7,809 bases of DNA from Gemmatimonadota bacterium (GCA_003221085.1 QHUD01000061.1:1-7809); one strand, 5' to 3'. Positions 1 to 5,254 are shown, counted from the first letter of the stretch. Numbers and translations: made by a program. The notes: generated from the letters alone by a model not told the origin.

Positions 1-1
1 C

Positions 2-376
2 CGCGCCTACCGTCACCTCGCGAGCTGCCGGGAGCCGACGCGGCTCCGCACCTGGCTGTACCGCATCGTGACTAACCGGTGCAAGAGTCATCTGGTGCGC
101 CGGTCCGTGGCAGACGTGCCACTCGACGACGCGCCGCCCGTGGCGGACCCAGCCGACAACGAGGCGGCCCTGGAGCGTGCGGATCAGCTCCAGTTGGTGG
201 AACGGGCGCTCGCGAGCCTCTCGCCCGACAAGCGGGAGGCGTTCGTGCTGAAGCACGTGGAAGGGTTGAGCTACGAGGAGATGGCAGCAGTCACCGGGGA
301 GCGCATTCCGACGCTCAAGATGCGCGTGCACCGCGCCCGGGAAGCGCTGTTGAAGGTGCTGGAGGACCACGCATGA
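2..376 (+). CDS. ECF-family RNA polymerase sigma factor, 5'-truncated by the window edge
   Basis: Only the C-terminal 124 residues are in the window; the frame is open from base 2. The visible N-terminal end matches the sigma region 2.3/2.4 pattern, with TWLYRIVTNRCKSHLVRR at about residues 17-34, the segment that melts and reads the -10 element in ECF factors. After an acidic, Pro-rich linker comes region 4 (about residues 60-120), with LSPDKREAFVLKHVEGLSY and then a helix-turn-helix including MRVHRAREAL, which binds the -35 element. No region 3 is present, as expected for ECF (group 4) factors. The stop codon overlaps the next start as ATGA, so the downstream membrane protein is translationally coupled and is probably its regulator. 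The GTG at 68 lies inside conserved region 2 and is not the real start. Identity as an ECF factor is clear; the target promoters are unknown. Confidence 0.93.
   Translation, partial: RAYRHLASCREPTRLRTWLYRIVTNRCKSHLVRRSVADVPLDDAPPVADPADNEAALERADQLQLVERALASLSPDKREAFVLKHVEGLSYEEMAAVTGERIPTLKMRVHRAREALLKVLEDHA
361..366 (+). promoter_or_regulatory. Ribosome binding site of the membrane CBM protein
   Basis: GGAGGA lies 6 nt before the ATG at 373, inside the sigma factor coding sequence. It supports the 373 start over the much longer in-frame extension that begins at 79 and merely overlaps the sigma gene. Confidence 0.7.
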
Positions 377-987
377 ATCAGATCGACTCGCGGATTCATC
401 AGGTGCTCGACGGTGAGCTCGGCTCGGATGCCGTTCCGGCTGAGCTGGGCCGTGCCGTAGCGCAGCTCAGGGCCGCGGCGACGCTCCTCGCGGCGGCTCC
501 CTCGGGGCCGGCCGTGAGCCTCGAGTCGCGGGTGATGGCGGAGATCCGCCGCCCGTCACTGTCCCGCGCGCGGCGCCTGATGCGCTGGCTCGTGACCCCG
601 CGCGCGATCATTTTCCGGGTCCGCCCTGCCTGGAGCCTGGCCTTCGCTGCTGTGGCGGCGGCCCTCACGCTGTTCACCGCCGGCGACGGGGCCCCGGAAC
701 TCGCGGAGCACGAGGGGATCGCCCAGTTCGTGGGCCGGTTCCCCGAAGCGCAATCGGTGCACGTCGTCGGTACCTTCAACGACTGGCGTCCCGGCTCGAT
801 CGCGCTGGTGGACCAGGACCACGACGGCGTCTGGCGCGCCACCGTGGTGCTCCCCGCCGGCACGTACGAGTACATGTTTGTGGTGGACGGCGAGCGGTGG
901 GTCCCCGACCACCTGGCGGAGCGTCTGGTGGCCGATGACTTTGGCCGTGAGAACTCAATCGTCATCGTCCGGCCGGCTCGTCGATGA
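373..987 (+). CDS. Membrane-anchored anti-sigma-like protein with C-terminal glycogen-binding (AMPK1/CBM48-type) domain
   Basis: This is a 204-residue protein in three parts. Residues 1-70 form a helical, presumably cytoplasmic segment that opens with IHQVLDGEL, similar in style to anti-sigma N-termini, but with no HxxxCxxC zinc motif and no cysteine. An Arg-rich stretch (about 60-84) precedes one membrane helix (about 86-103), which by the positive-inside rule places the N-terminus in the cytoplasm. Residues 118-200 are a clear early-set carbohydrate-binding domain of the AMPK-beta/isoamylase type: VHVVGTFNDW, DGVWRATVVLPAGTYEYMFVVDG, WVPDH and FGRENS are its hallmark segments. The ATGA overlap with the ECF sigma gene makes it the natural candidate for the sigma regulator. 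What the sequence shows is the domain order; the anti-sigma role and glucan binding outside the membrane are inference. It could instead be a structural membrane protein using the fold for protein contacts. Confidence 0.82.
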   Translation: MNQIDSRIHQVLDGELGSDAVPAELGRAVAQLRAAATLLAAAPSGPAVSLESRVMAEIRRPSLSRARRLMRWLVTPRAIIFRVRPAWSLAFAAVAAALTLFTAGDGAPELAEHEGIAQFVGRFPEAQSVHVVGTFNDWRPGSIALVDQDHDGVWRATVVLPAGTYEYMFVVDGERWVPDHLAERLVADDFGRENSIVIVRPARR

Positions 988-1652
988 CGCGCTGGGTCAC
1001 CCTGGCCCTCGCGGGATGTCTGACCCTCCCGCTCGCCGCCCAATCGGTGCACGGCCGCCTCGCAGGCCGCATCCCGAGCGACGCGATTCCGACGGTCGAC
1101 TCGCTCATCCAGTTCGCCGCGCAGGAGGGGCTCCCCACCGAGCCCCTGATCCAGAAGGCGTTGGAAGGGGGAGCGAAGCACGTGGCCGGGCCCCGCATCG
1201 TCGCCGCCGTTCAGGTGAGCCTGGGGCAGCTGCGTGACGCCCGGGATCTGCTGGTTCGTGCGGGTGACCAGCCGCCCCTGCTCGCCAGCGAGCTGACAAC
1301 GGTCGCGTGGGCGCTGCGCCGGGGCTTACCTGCGCCGGTGATCGAGCGGGTCGCGGCCGCGCTGGGGCGACCGCCGCGGGCGGCGGCCCTGCACGCGGTG
1401 GCCGATCTCGTGGCCCATCGCTTTGACCCGGATTCCGCGGCGGCGCTGATCGTCGAGGCGGTGCAGGACGGTGTGCCCCGGGCGCGGCTGCTGGACGTGT
1501 CCACGGCCGCGCTGCAGCAGGTGCAGCGGGGGCACACGCGGTCCGAAGCGCTCGCCATCGTGCGGCGCCAGTTCCCCAATGTGCCGGCGCCTTCGAAGCC
1601 GACGCGCGGCAACTTCGCCGGCGCCCGGCGGCCGGCGACGCCGGCGCCGTAG
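984..1652 (+). CDS. Exported alpha-helical protein of unknown function
   Basis: A 222-residue protein whose ATG overlaps the preceding stop as ATGA. No Shine-Dalgarno is visible, so translation probably depends on coupling. The N-terminus is a signal peptide (basic MTR, hydrophobic core, LAA-QS cleavage near residue 19/20). A lipobox-like LAGC occurs at residue 12, but that is very early for a lipoprotein. The mature part is Ala/Leu/Arg-rich and predicted helical, with repeated amphipathic helices from about 35 to 200 (for example DSLIQFAAQEG, ARDLLVRAG, AALIVEAVQDG), and it ends in a Pro/Ala/Arg-rich tail. I do not recognise the family. Its place as third gene of the sigma/membrane-protein unit suggests that it works in the periplasm with the CBM protein, as partner, effector or sensor component. 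Spacing of the helices recalls HEAT/TPR-like solenoids, but no repeat consensus is firm. Confidence 0.75.
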   Translation: MTRWVTLALAGCLTLPLAAQSVHGRLAGRIPSDAIPTVDSLIQFAAQEGLPTEPLIQKALEGGAKHVAGPRIVAAVQVSLGQLRDARDLLVRAGDQPPLLASELTTVAWALRRGLPAPVIERVAAALGRPPRAAALHAVADLVAHRFDPDSAAALIVEAVQDGVPRARLLDVSTAALQQVQRGHTRSEALAIVRRQFPNVPAPSKPTRGNFAGARRPATPAP

Positions 1653-1687
1653 GGGCGAGGCGTTCCAGAGTGCGACGCCAGCGCCGT
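1635..1687 (+). repeat. Imperfect 16-bp direct repeat spanning the end of the exported-protein gene
   Basis: The 16 bases at 1635-1650 recur at 1672-1687 with one difference (G versus A at the ninth base). The unit is 37 bp, not a multiple of 3. The first copy encodes the terminal ATPAP of the real gene before its TAG; the second copy reads ATPAP followed by TGA in another frame. This looks like a small duplication of the gene's 3' end, now non-coding. Local Pro/Ala/GC-rich low complexity is an alternative explanation. Confidence 0.5.
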
Positions 1688-1722
1688 GACGCCGTCAGGA
1701 CGTCGCGGGTCTCAACGTTGAA

Positions 1723-1741
1723 GCGGGCCAGGGTGGCCCGC
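1723..1741 (+). other. Hairpin in the gap before the Lys-rich protein gene
   Basis: A perfect 8-bp GC-rich stem (1723-1730 with 1734-1741) closes a GGG loop. It follows the three-gene sigma unit and precedes the Shine-Dalgarno of the next gene by about 12 nt. It could be a terminator for the upstream operon (the sequence after it, GTTATCCCT, is not a real T tract) or a stabilising 5'-leader hairpin. The remainder of the 115-bp gap shows only a weak promoter possibility (TTGAAG at 1718 and TTATCC at 1743, 19 bp apart). Confidence 0.4.
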
Positions 1742-1753
1742 GTTATCCCTCCC

Positions 1754-1758
1754 GGAGG
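1754..1758 (+). promoter_or_regulatory. Ribosome binding site of the Lys-rich exported protein
   Basis: GGAGG lies 9 nt before the ATG at 1768 and fixes that start. It is directly preceded by CCTCC (1748-1752), its exact complement, with one base between, so a tight local fold could partly mask it. Confidence 0.7.
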
Positions 1759-1767
1759 TATCGAGAC

Positions 1768-1971
1768 ATGATCCGTCGCACGCTCCTCGCGCTGGCCCTC
1801 CTCGCCGCTCCCGCGGTTGTGATGGCGCAGCAGCCGTCACCGATGCAGGGTCAGGCGCCGGCGGCCGACACGTCGAAGGCGCAGACTGGCAAGAAGGCCA
1901 TGAAGAAGCATGGAAAGAAGCACGCGGCGAAGCCTGGGGCGAAGCCGGACAGCGCCAAGAGCAAGCCGTAA
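1768..1971 (+). CDS. Small exported lysine-rich protein
   Basis: A 67-residue product with a textbook signal peptide: MIRR, a Leu/Ala core, and a cleavage site VMA-QQ after residue 20. The mature 47 residues begin with a Gln/Pro/Ala segment and then become strongly basic, with about 11 lysines, in KKAMKKHGKKHAAKPGAKP style. No cysteine or fold-like hydrophobic pattern is present, so the mature chain is probably disordered and cationic. It may bind anionic surface polymers, membrane or extracellular nucleic acid; none of this is shown by the sequence. It has its own Shine-Dalgarno and stands alone, 115 bp after the sigma unit. Its stop is 9 bp from the stop of convergent argJ with no terminator between, so the two transcripts may run into each other. 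Small Lys/Ala/Pro-rich exported proteins are often annotated as hypothetical. Confidence 0.72.
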   Translation: MIRRTLLALALLAAPAVVMAQQPSPMQGQAPAADTSKAQTGKKAMKKHGKKHAAKPGAKPDSAKSKP

Positions 1972-1980
1972 CCGACCGGT

Positions 1981-3222
1981 TTACGACGTGTAGTCGGCGT
2001 TGATCCGGACGTAGTCCGGCGTCAAGTCGCAAGTCCACACCACCGCCTCCGCGCGTCCGAGCCCCAGGTCGACGCGGAGGCGGATCGTTTTCTGCGCGAA
2101 GATGGCGTGCGCGGCGCCCAAATCCGCGTGGGCGGTGGCGCCTCCCGTGGCGAGCGTCAGCCACTCCCCGTCGGCGGCCGCTTGCAGCGACAGGCGCTCC
2201 ACGGCGAGCGGGACGCCGGCCGCGCCGGCGGCGGCGAGGATCCGGCCCCAGTTCGGATCGGCGCCGTAGATCGCCGTCTTCACGAGGGTCGAGCGGGCGA
2301 TTGCGCGACCCACTTCCCGTGCGGCGGCTTCGCTCACCCCCCCGGTCACTTGGATTTCCACGACCTTCGAAGCACCCTCACCGTCCGAGACGATGGCGAG
2401 CGCGAGCGTGCGCGCCACCTGCAGCACGGCATCCTCGAACGTCTTCCAGACCGCGCCGTCGCGCGACGGATCCACGCCGGACGCGCCACCGGCGAGCAGC
2501 AGCACGGTATCGTTGGTGCTGGTGTCGCCGTCCACCGAGATGGCGTTGAAACTGCGGTCCGCCACGCGGCGCAGCAGCGGCTGCAGCCCGGCCGGCTCGC
2601 CCGCGGCATCGGTCGTGAGCACCGCGAGCAGGGTCGCCATGTCCGGGTGGATCATCCCCGCGCCCTTGGCGATCCCGCCGACCGTGACAATCCCGGCGGG
2701 GGTCTCGAACCGCACGGCGCAGTGCTTGGGTCGCGTGTCGGTGGTCATGATCGCGCGGGCGGCCTCCGGCCCGCCGTCCGGCGTGAGACGACCCGCCGCC
2801 GCGCGCAGGGCGTCGACTACCTGCTCGAGGGGGAGGGCTACGCCGATCACACCGGTCGACAGCACGAGGGCGGTGCGGGGCGGCAGGGCCGCCGCCTGCT
2901 CCGCGGCCTGCGCCATTGCTCGCGCGGCGGCGAGCCCGGGCGCGCCCGTGCACGCGTTCGCGACCCGCGCGTTCATCGCGACCGCGCGGACCCGGCCCGG
3001 CCGCTCGGCCAACAGGTCGGCGTCGTAGACGACGGGCGCCGCGCGCACCGCATTCTTCGTGAACACGCCCGCCGTGGCGCAGCTCGTCGCGCTGACGAGC
3101 AACGCGACGTCCGGCGCGCCATCGGCCTTGAGGCCGGCGTGCGCGGCCGCGGCGGTGAAGCCGCGCGGCGTAGTGACGGACCCGTTCGGGATGTCCGCGA
3201 GGGCGGACGGCAGGGGGTGCAT
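1981..3222 (-). CDS. argJ: Bifunctional ornithine acetyltransferase / N-acetylglutamate synthase (ArgJ)
   Basis: ArgJ moves the acetyl group from N2-acetylornithine to glutamate, giving ornithine and N-acetylglutamate, in the cyclic arginine pathway in the cytoplasm; many members also use acetyl-CoA. At 413 residues it is full length for the family. The diagnostic segments are in order: STGVIG at 122-127 (oxyanion-hole Thr-Gly), KGAGMIHPDMATLLA at 186-200 containing the autoproteolysis site Ala196/Thr197 with Thr197 as nucleophile, ISVDGDTSTNDT at 228-239, SDGEGASK at 279-286, KTAIYGADPNWGRI at 315-328, and the C-terminal YVRINADYTS. The N-terminal ANACTG motif reads NARVANACTG (84-93), with Ala and Arg where NSG is common. 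No other arg genes are adjacent. The ATG at 3222 is the first plausible start and gives the expected N-terminus, but has no Shine-Dalgarno. A -10-like TATCTT 8 nt upstream hints at a leaderless mRNA. Confidence 0.97.
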   Translation of the reverse strand: MHPLPSALADIPNGSVTTPRGFTAAAAHAGLKADGAPDVALLVSATSCATAGVFTKNAVRAAPVVYDADLLAERPGRVRAVAMNARVANACTGAPGLAAARAMAQAAEQAAALPPRTALVLSTGVIGVALPLEQVVDALRAAAGRLTPDGGPEAARAIMTTDTRPKHCAVRFETPAGIVTVGGIAKGAGMIHPDMATLLAVLTTDAAGEPAGLQPLLRRVADRSFNAISVDGDTSTNDTVLLLAGGASGVDPSRDGAVWKTFEDAVLQVARTLALAIVSDGEGASKVVEIQVTGGVSEAAAREVGRAIARSTLVKTAIYGADPNWGRILAAAGAAGVPLAVERLSLQAAADGEWLTLATGGATAHADLGAAHAIFAQKTIRLRVDLGLGRAEAVVWTCDLTPDYVRINADYTS

Positions 3223-3230
3223 CGGCGGGG

Positions 3231-3260
3231 AAGATAGTCGGCGTCCGTCGCTTGTGTAAC
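3231..3260 (-). promoter_or_regulatory. Putative argJ promoter, overlapping the divergent promoter
   Basis: On the minus strand GTTACA (3260-3255) and TATCTT (3236-3231) are separated by 18 bp. Each matches 4 of 6 of the sigma-70 consensus. The -10 ends 8 nt before the argJ ATG, so transcription would begin at or next to the start codon. Seen by eye only. Confidence 0.4.
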
Positions 3261-3280
3261 CGCCCGGGGCGTCGTATCAT
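3252..3280 (+). promoter_or_regulatory. Putative promoter of the TPR gene
   Basis: TTGTGT (3252-3257) and TATCAT (3275-3280) have an ideal 17-bp spacer; the -10 matches 5 of 6 of the sigma-70 consensus and the -35 keeps the TTG. A start near 3287 would leave a leader of about 22 nt carrying the Shine-Dalgarno. The -35 overlaps that of the divergent argJ promoter at 3255-3257. Confidence 0.5.
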
Positions 3281-3295
3281 AGCACAACCTTCCCG

Positions 3296-3300
3296 GGAGG
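3296..3300 (+). promoter_or_regulatory. Ribosome binding site of the TPR gene
   Basis: GGAGG lies 8 nt before the ATG at 3309. It decides this start over the in-frame TTG at 3252, which coincides with the putative -35 box. Confidence 0.8.
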
Positions 3301-3308
3301 CCCGTTCG

Positions 3309-4427
3309 ATGTCGGAACCGTTCTTGAGCTCCGACGACTACGACGAACGCGCGCATCAGCTCTACAACGAAGCCCAATACGACCAAGCGATCGAGACCCT
3401 GCGAGAGGGCCTGGGGCTCTATCCCCACGCCGTCGAGCTGCACGTGGGCATGGGATACGCCCGGCTCGCGCGGGAGGAGTATCTGTGGGCGCGCCGCGGC
3501 TTCGAGGAAGCCGTGGGCCTCGACCCCGAGCACGAAGACGCGCTCGCGGGGCTCGGTGAGGTGCTGCTCAAGTTCGGCGATCGCAGCGGTGCCGTCGCGT
3601 GCTTCGATCGGATCCTCGCGCTCGGATTCCGCGACGACCACGACCTGATGCTCCAGGTGGGACGCGCCCTGTTCCGCGAGGGGGTGCTGGACCAGGCCCG
3701 ACGCTTTTTCGAAGTCGCGATCACGGGGCATCCCGACTCGGCGGAGGCGGCCGCCTGCGTGGGCTACGCCTCCCATCGGCTCGCCGACGAGGGCGGCGCC
3801 CTGTACTGGCTGCGGCGGGCGCTGGAGCTCGATCTCGCGCACGCCGAGGCGCGCATCTACCTCGCGAATCTGTTATACGACCGCGGCGAGTACGAAGCCG
3901 CGCTGTTCCACCTTGAGCGCACCACCCCCACCGATCACTTCGACGGCCTCGCCATCTGGCGGCTCATCGAGCTCAAGAAGAGCGTCTACCGCCTGCCGGA
4001 CGAGGACCCCGAGCTCGTGCCGTGGCATCACCGCCTGGACGAGCTGGCCGCGGACGCGGCGCCGGAGGACCTGCTGCTCGCGGAGATCGAGGCCATGGGG
4101 CCAGACGGCCAGATGCGGGATCCTCGGCAGCTCGAGCTGTTCGGCACGCTGCTCACGGAGCTGCAGGGGATGAAAGCGCGATCGGGCCCGGGCGACGTCC
4201 ACCGCGTCAGCATGCTCAACGGGGCGACGTACGTGGGCACGTGGGAGGAGATCGTGCGGCAGATGAAGGACGACGCGGCGGAGTGGGCCCGCGGCTCCCT
4301 TGAGCAGTACATGGCGGCGGTGGCGCATCGGGGACGCAAGGAGACCGGCGTCGCCATTCCCGCCACGGATCCGGAAAGCTTCATCCGCGGCAGCGCGGAC
4401 GCGGGGTTACTGAGAATCCTGCACTAA
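3309..4427 (+). CDS. Cytoplasmic tetratricopeptide-repeat protein with an unassigned C-terminal domain
   Basis: A 372-residue protein with no signal peptide and no membrane segment. Residues 10-206 hold about six TPR-like units. The clearest are 10-41 (AHQLYNEAQYDQAIETLREGL), 44-75 (GYARLAREEYLWARRGFEEAV, then DPEH), 78-108, 112-141, 145-176 and 178-204 (LANLLYDRGEYEAALFHLE). They show the alternating small/large residues and Asp/Gly-Pro turns of the repeat. TPR arrays bind protein partners. The remaining 165 residues are acidic and helical; the end (about 297-372) holds a distinct block with NGATYVGTWEEIVRQMKDD, SLEQYMAAVA and TGVAIPATDPESFIRGSADAG, which looks like a small folded domain I cannot name. 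The gene is monocistronic: promoter and Shine-Dalgarno are visible upstream, and a strong hairpin begins 2 bp after its stop. It is probably an adaptor; the partner is not indicated by neighbours. Confidence 0.88.
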   Translation: MSEPFLSSDDYDERAHQLYNEAQYDQAIETLREGLGLYPHAVELHVGMGYARLAREEYLWARRGFEEAVGLDPEHEDALAGLGEVLLKFGDRSGAVACFDRILALGFRDDHDLMLQVGRALFREGVLDQARRFFEVAITGHPDSAEAAACVGYASHRLADEGGALYWLRRALELDLAHAEARIYLANLLYDRGEYEAALFHLERTTPTDHFDGLAIWRLIELKKSVYRLPDEDPELVPWHHRLDELAADAAPEDLLLAEIEAMGPDGQMRDPRQLELFGTLLTELQGMKARSGPGDVHRVSMLNGATYVGTWEEIVRQMKDDAAEWARGSLEQYMAAVAHRGRKETGVAIPATDPESFIRGSADAGLLRILH

Positions 4428-4498
4428 AACGCGCAAGACCGGGGTCTCCCTTCGCGACAAAAATACGCAGTCGCTGCGGGAGGCCCCGGTCTTGCGCG
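4426..4498 (-). terminator. Long hairpin terminator for the lipoprotein/SpeD-like/DoxX unit
   Basis: A 21-bp stem pairs 4430-4450 with 4478-4498, perfect but for one G-T pair at 4445/4483. The 27-nt loop contains a second 5-bp stem (4454-4458 with 4470-4474) and an A5 run. Reading the minus strand, the stem is followed immediately by TTTT (4429-4426), which makes an intrinsic terminator 3 bp after the DoxX stop. On the plus strand no T tract follows, but the same structure would still protect or pause the TPR transcript, whose stop codon overlaps the T run. It fills the whole gap between these convergent genes. Confidence 0.75.
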
Positions 4499-4500
4499 CG

Positions 4501-4890
4501 CTAGGTGCTGCTGTGTTTCAACTTCACCGCAATCGAGAGCGGCCCGTCTCCCAGCGCCACGAGCGTGATCGCCCCCGCGAACAGCAGGCCCTCGAGCTCG
4601 ATGTTGCCGCCATGCGGCAGCTTCACGGCGAGAATCGCGACGATCATCTCCAGGGCCATGCACAACGCCCAGAAGCGCGTGAAGATGCCCAGCACGACGC
4701 ACGCCGCACCGATGGTCTCCACCGCGATCAGGATGATCGCGAAGACGACGGCGAACGGGAAGCCGACGTCGTGAAGGAAGGCGGTCGTCGCGGGGATGCC
4801 GCGGTGAAACTTTGTCACACCATGTACGAGGAACACGCCGCCCACCGCGAGGCGCATGAAGAAGGCCGCGTAGGGGGTGAGTGCGTTCAT
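4501..4890 (-). CDS. DoxX-family integral membrane protein
   Basis: A 129-residue protein of the DoxX/DoxD-like family, which are small four-helix inner-membrane proteins. Hydrophobic segments lie at about 7-25, 43-68, 71-91 and 98-116. Family hallmarks are RLAVGGVFLVHGVTKF (13-28) in helix 1, the short loop with GIPATTAFLHDVGFP, ETIGAACVVLGIFTR (58-72), and the polar ELEGLLFAGAITLV segment in helix 4. Known relatives take part in quinone-linked oxidation (thiosulfate:quinone oxidoreductase subunit) or redox/thiol protection, but most have no proven substrate. The ATG at 4890 gives the correct DoxX N-terminus; the open frame further upstream runs through the preceding gene and is not translated in this frame. 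GGAGGG ends 3 nt before the ATG, and the ATG overlaps the SpeD-like stop as ATGA, so translation is coupled. A terminator hairpin follows. Confidence 0.92.
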   Translation of the reverse strand: MNALTPYAAFFMRLAVGGVFLVHGVTKFHRGIPATTAFLHDVGFPFAVVFAIILIAVETIGAACVVLGIFTRFWALCMALEMIVAILAVKLPHGGNIELEGLLFAGAITLVALGDGPLSIAVKLKHSST

Positions 4891-5252
4891 GAGCCCTCCG
4901 GGTGGATGGCCTGAGTTACGGGACCACGCCGGCGCGCATCCGTCCGCACTTCGCGCGCGCCCAGCCGCTTGATGATCACATCGAGTCCGCGCTGCGGCAG
5001 CGCTCCGCTCACTCCCGCCAGGTCCGCGAAGCACAGCCCTGCCTCCGGCACGCTGTGCAGCGCGACGTGACCGCCGTGGCACACCAGGGCTGCCGAGACG
5101 CCTCGGGGGCCGAGCGTCACCACCGGCGGGTTCGCCGGGTTCAACCCCGCGGCGTTGGCGGCGGCGAGCAGCAGGCCGGCGAGCCCCTGAAGATCGGTGA
5201 GGCGGGTCGCCGGGATCCCGCCGAGGTCGGCGAAGACGTGCTCGAAGGTCAC
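4887..5252 (-). CDS. SpeD-like (AdoMet decarboxylase fold) protein lacking the pyruvoyl serine
   Basis: A 121-residue protein, the usual length of small bacterial S-adenosylmethionine decarboxylases (SpeD), which make decarboxylated AdoMet for spermidine. The family layout is visible: EHVFADLGGI at the start (cf. HL-VEFYGC), a helix at 20-36, GPRGVSAALV at 48-57, HVALHSVPEAG at 62-72 (cf. HLTIHTWPEYG), and DVIIKRLGAREV at 91-102. Aligned without gaps to the Thermotoga-type enzyme, the self-cleaving Glu-Ser pair is Gly60-Gly61 and the catalytic Cys83 is Val81; only His68 (here His66) remains. It therefore cannot form the pyruvoyl cofactor by the known route, and decarboxylation is unlikely. 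The GTG at 5252 lies 2 nt after the lipoprotein stop, and the stop overlaps the DoxX start. The family match is by pattern; the absence of the serine is read directly. Loss of function, or reuse as a binding protein, is inference. Confidence 0.72.
   Translation of the reverse strand: MTFEHVFADLGGIPATRLTDLQGLAGLLLAAANAAGLNPANPPVVTLGPRGVSAALVCHGGHVALHSVPEAGLCFADLAGVSGALPQRGLDVIIKRLGAREVRTDARRRGPVTQAIHPEGS
4894..4899 (-). promoter_or_regulatory. Ribosome binding site of the DoxX gene
   Basis: GGAGGG on the minus strand sits inside the 3' end of the SpeD-like gene, with only 3 nt (CTC) to the ATG at 4890. The spacing is short, so coupling through the ATGA overlap likely contributes. Confidence 0.55.
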
Positions 5253-5254
5253 CC

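Noticed and set aside
79..372. In-frame 98-residue extension of the CBM membrane protein upstream of 373.
   Set aside because: It lies wholly on the sigma factor gene in another frame, is Arg/Gly-rich nonsense in composition, and the ATG at 373 has a good Shine-Dalgarno and an ATGA overlap.
984..1025. Lipobox LAGC at residue 12 of the exported helical protein.
   Set aside because: Only 11 residues precede the Cys, too short for a normal lipoprotein signal; the LAA-QS cleavage at 19/20 fits better.
2107..3237. A 376-codon open frame on the plus strand opposite argJ.
   Set aside because: Typical G+C-rich antisense shadow: Arg/Gly/His-rich, no domain, no Shine-Dalgarno, fully covered by an unmistakable argJ.
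4430..4498. Mobile-element terminal inverted repeats or an integron attC-like site.
   Set aside because: The arms are 27 nt apart with no gene between, there is no target duplication or transposase, and the T run fits a terminator.
4891..5082. N-terminal 64-residue extension of the DoxX protein.
   Set aside because: It overlaps the SpeD-like gene in another frame; DoxX proteins start right before helix 1, as at 4890.
1981..5252. A functional polyamine link between argJ (ornithine supply) and the SpeD-like gene.
   Set aside because: They are in separate units with a TPR gene and two promoters between, and the SpeD-like protein lacks catalytic residues.
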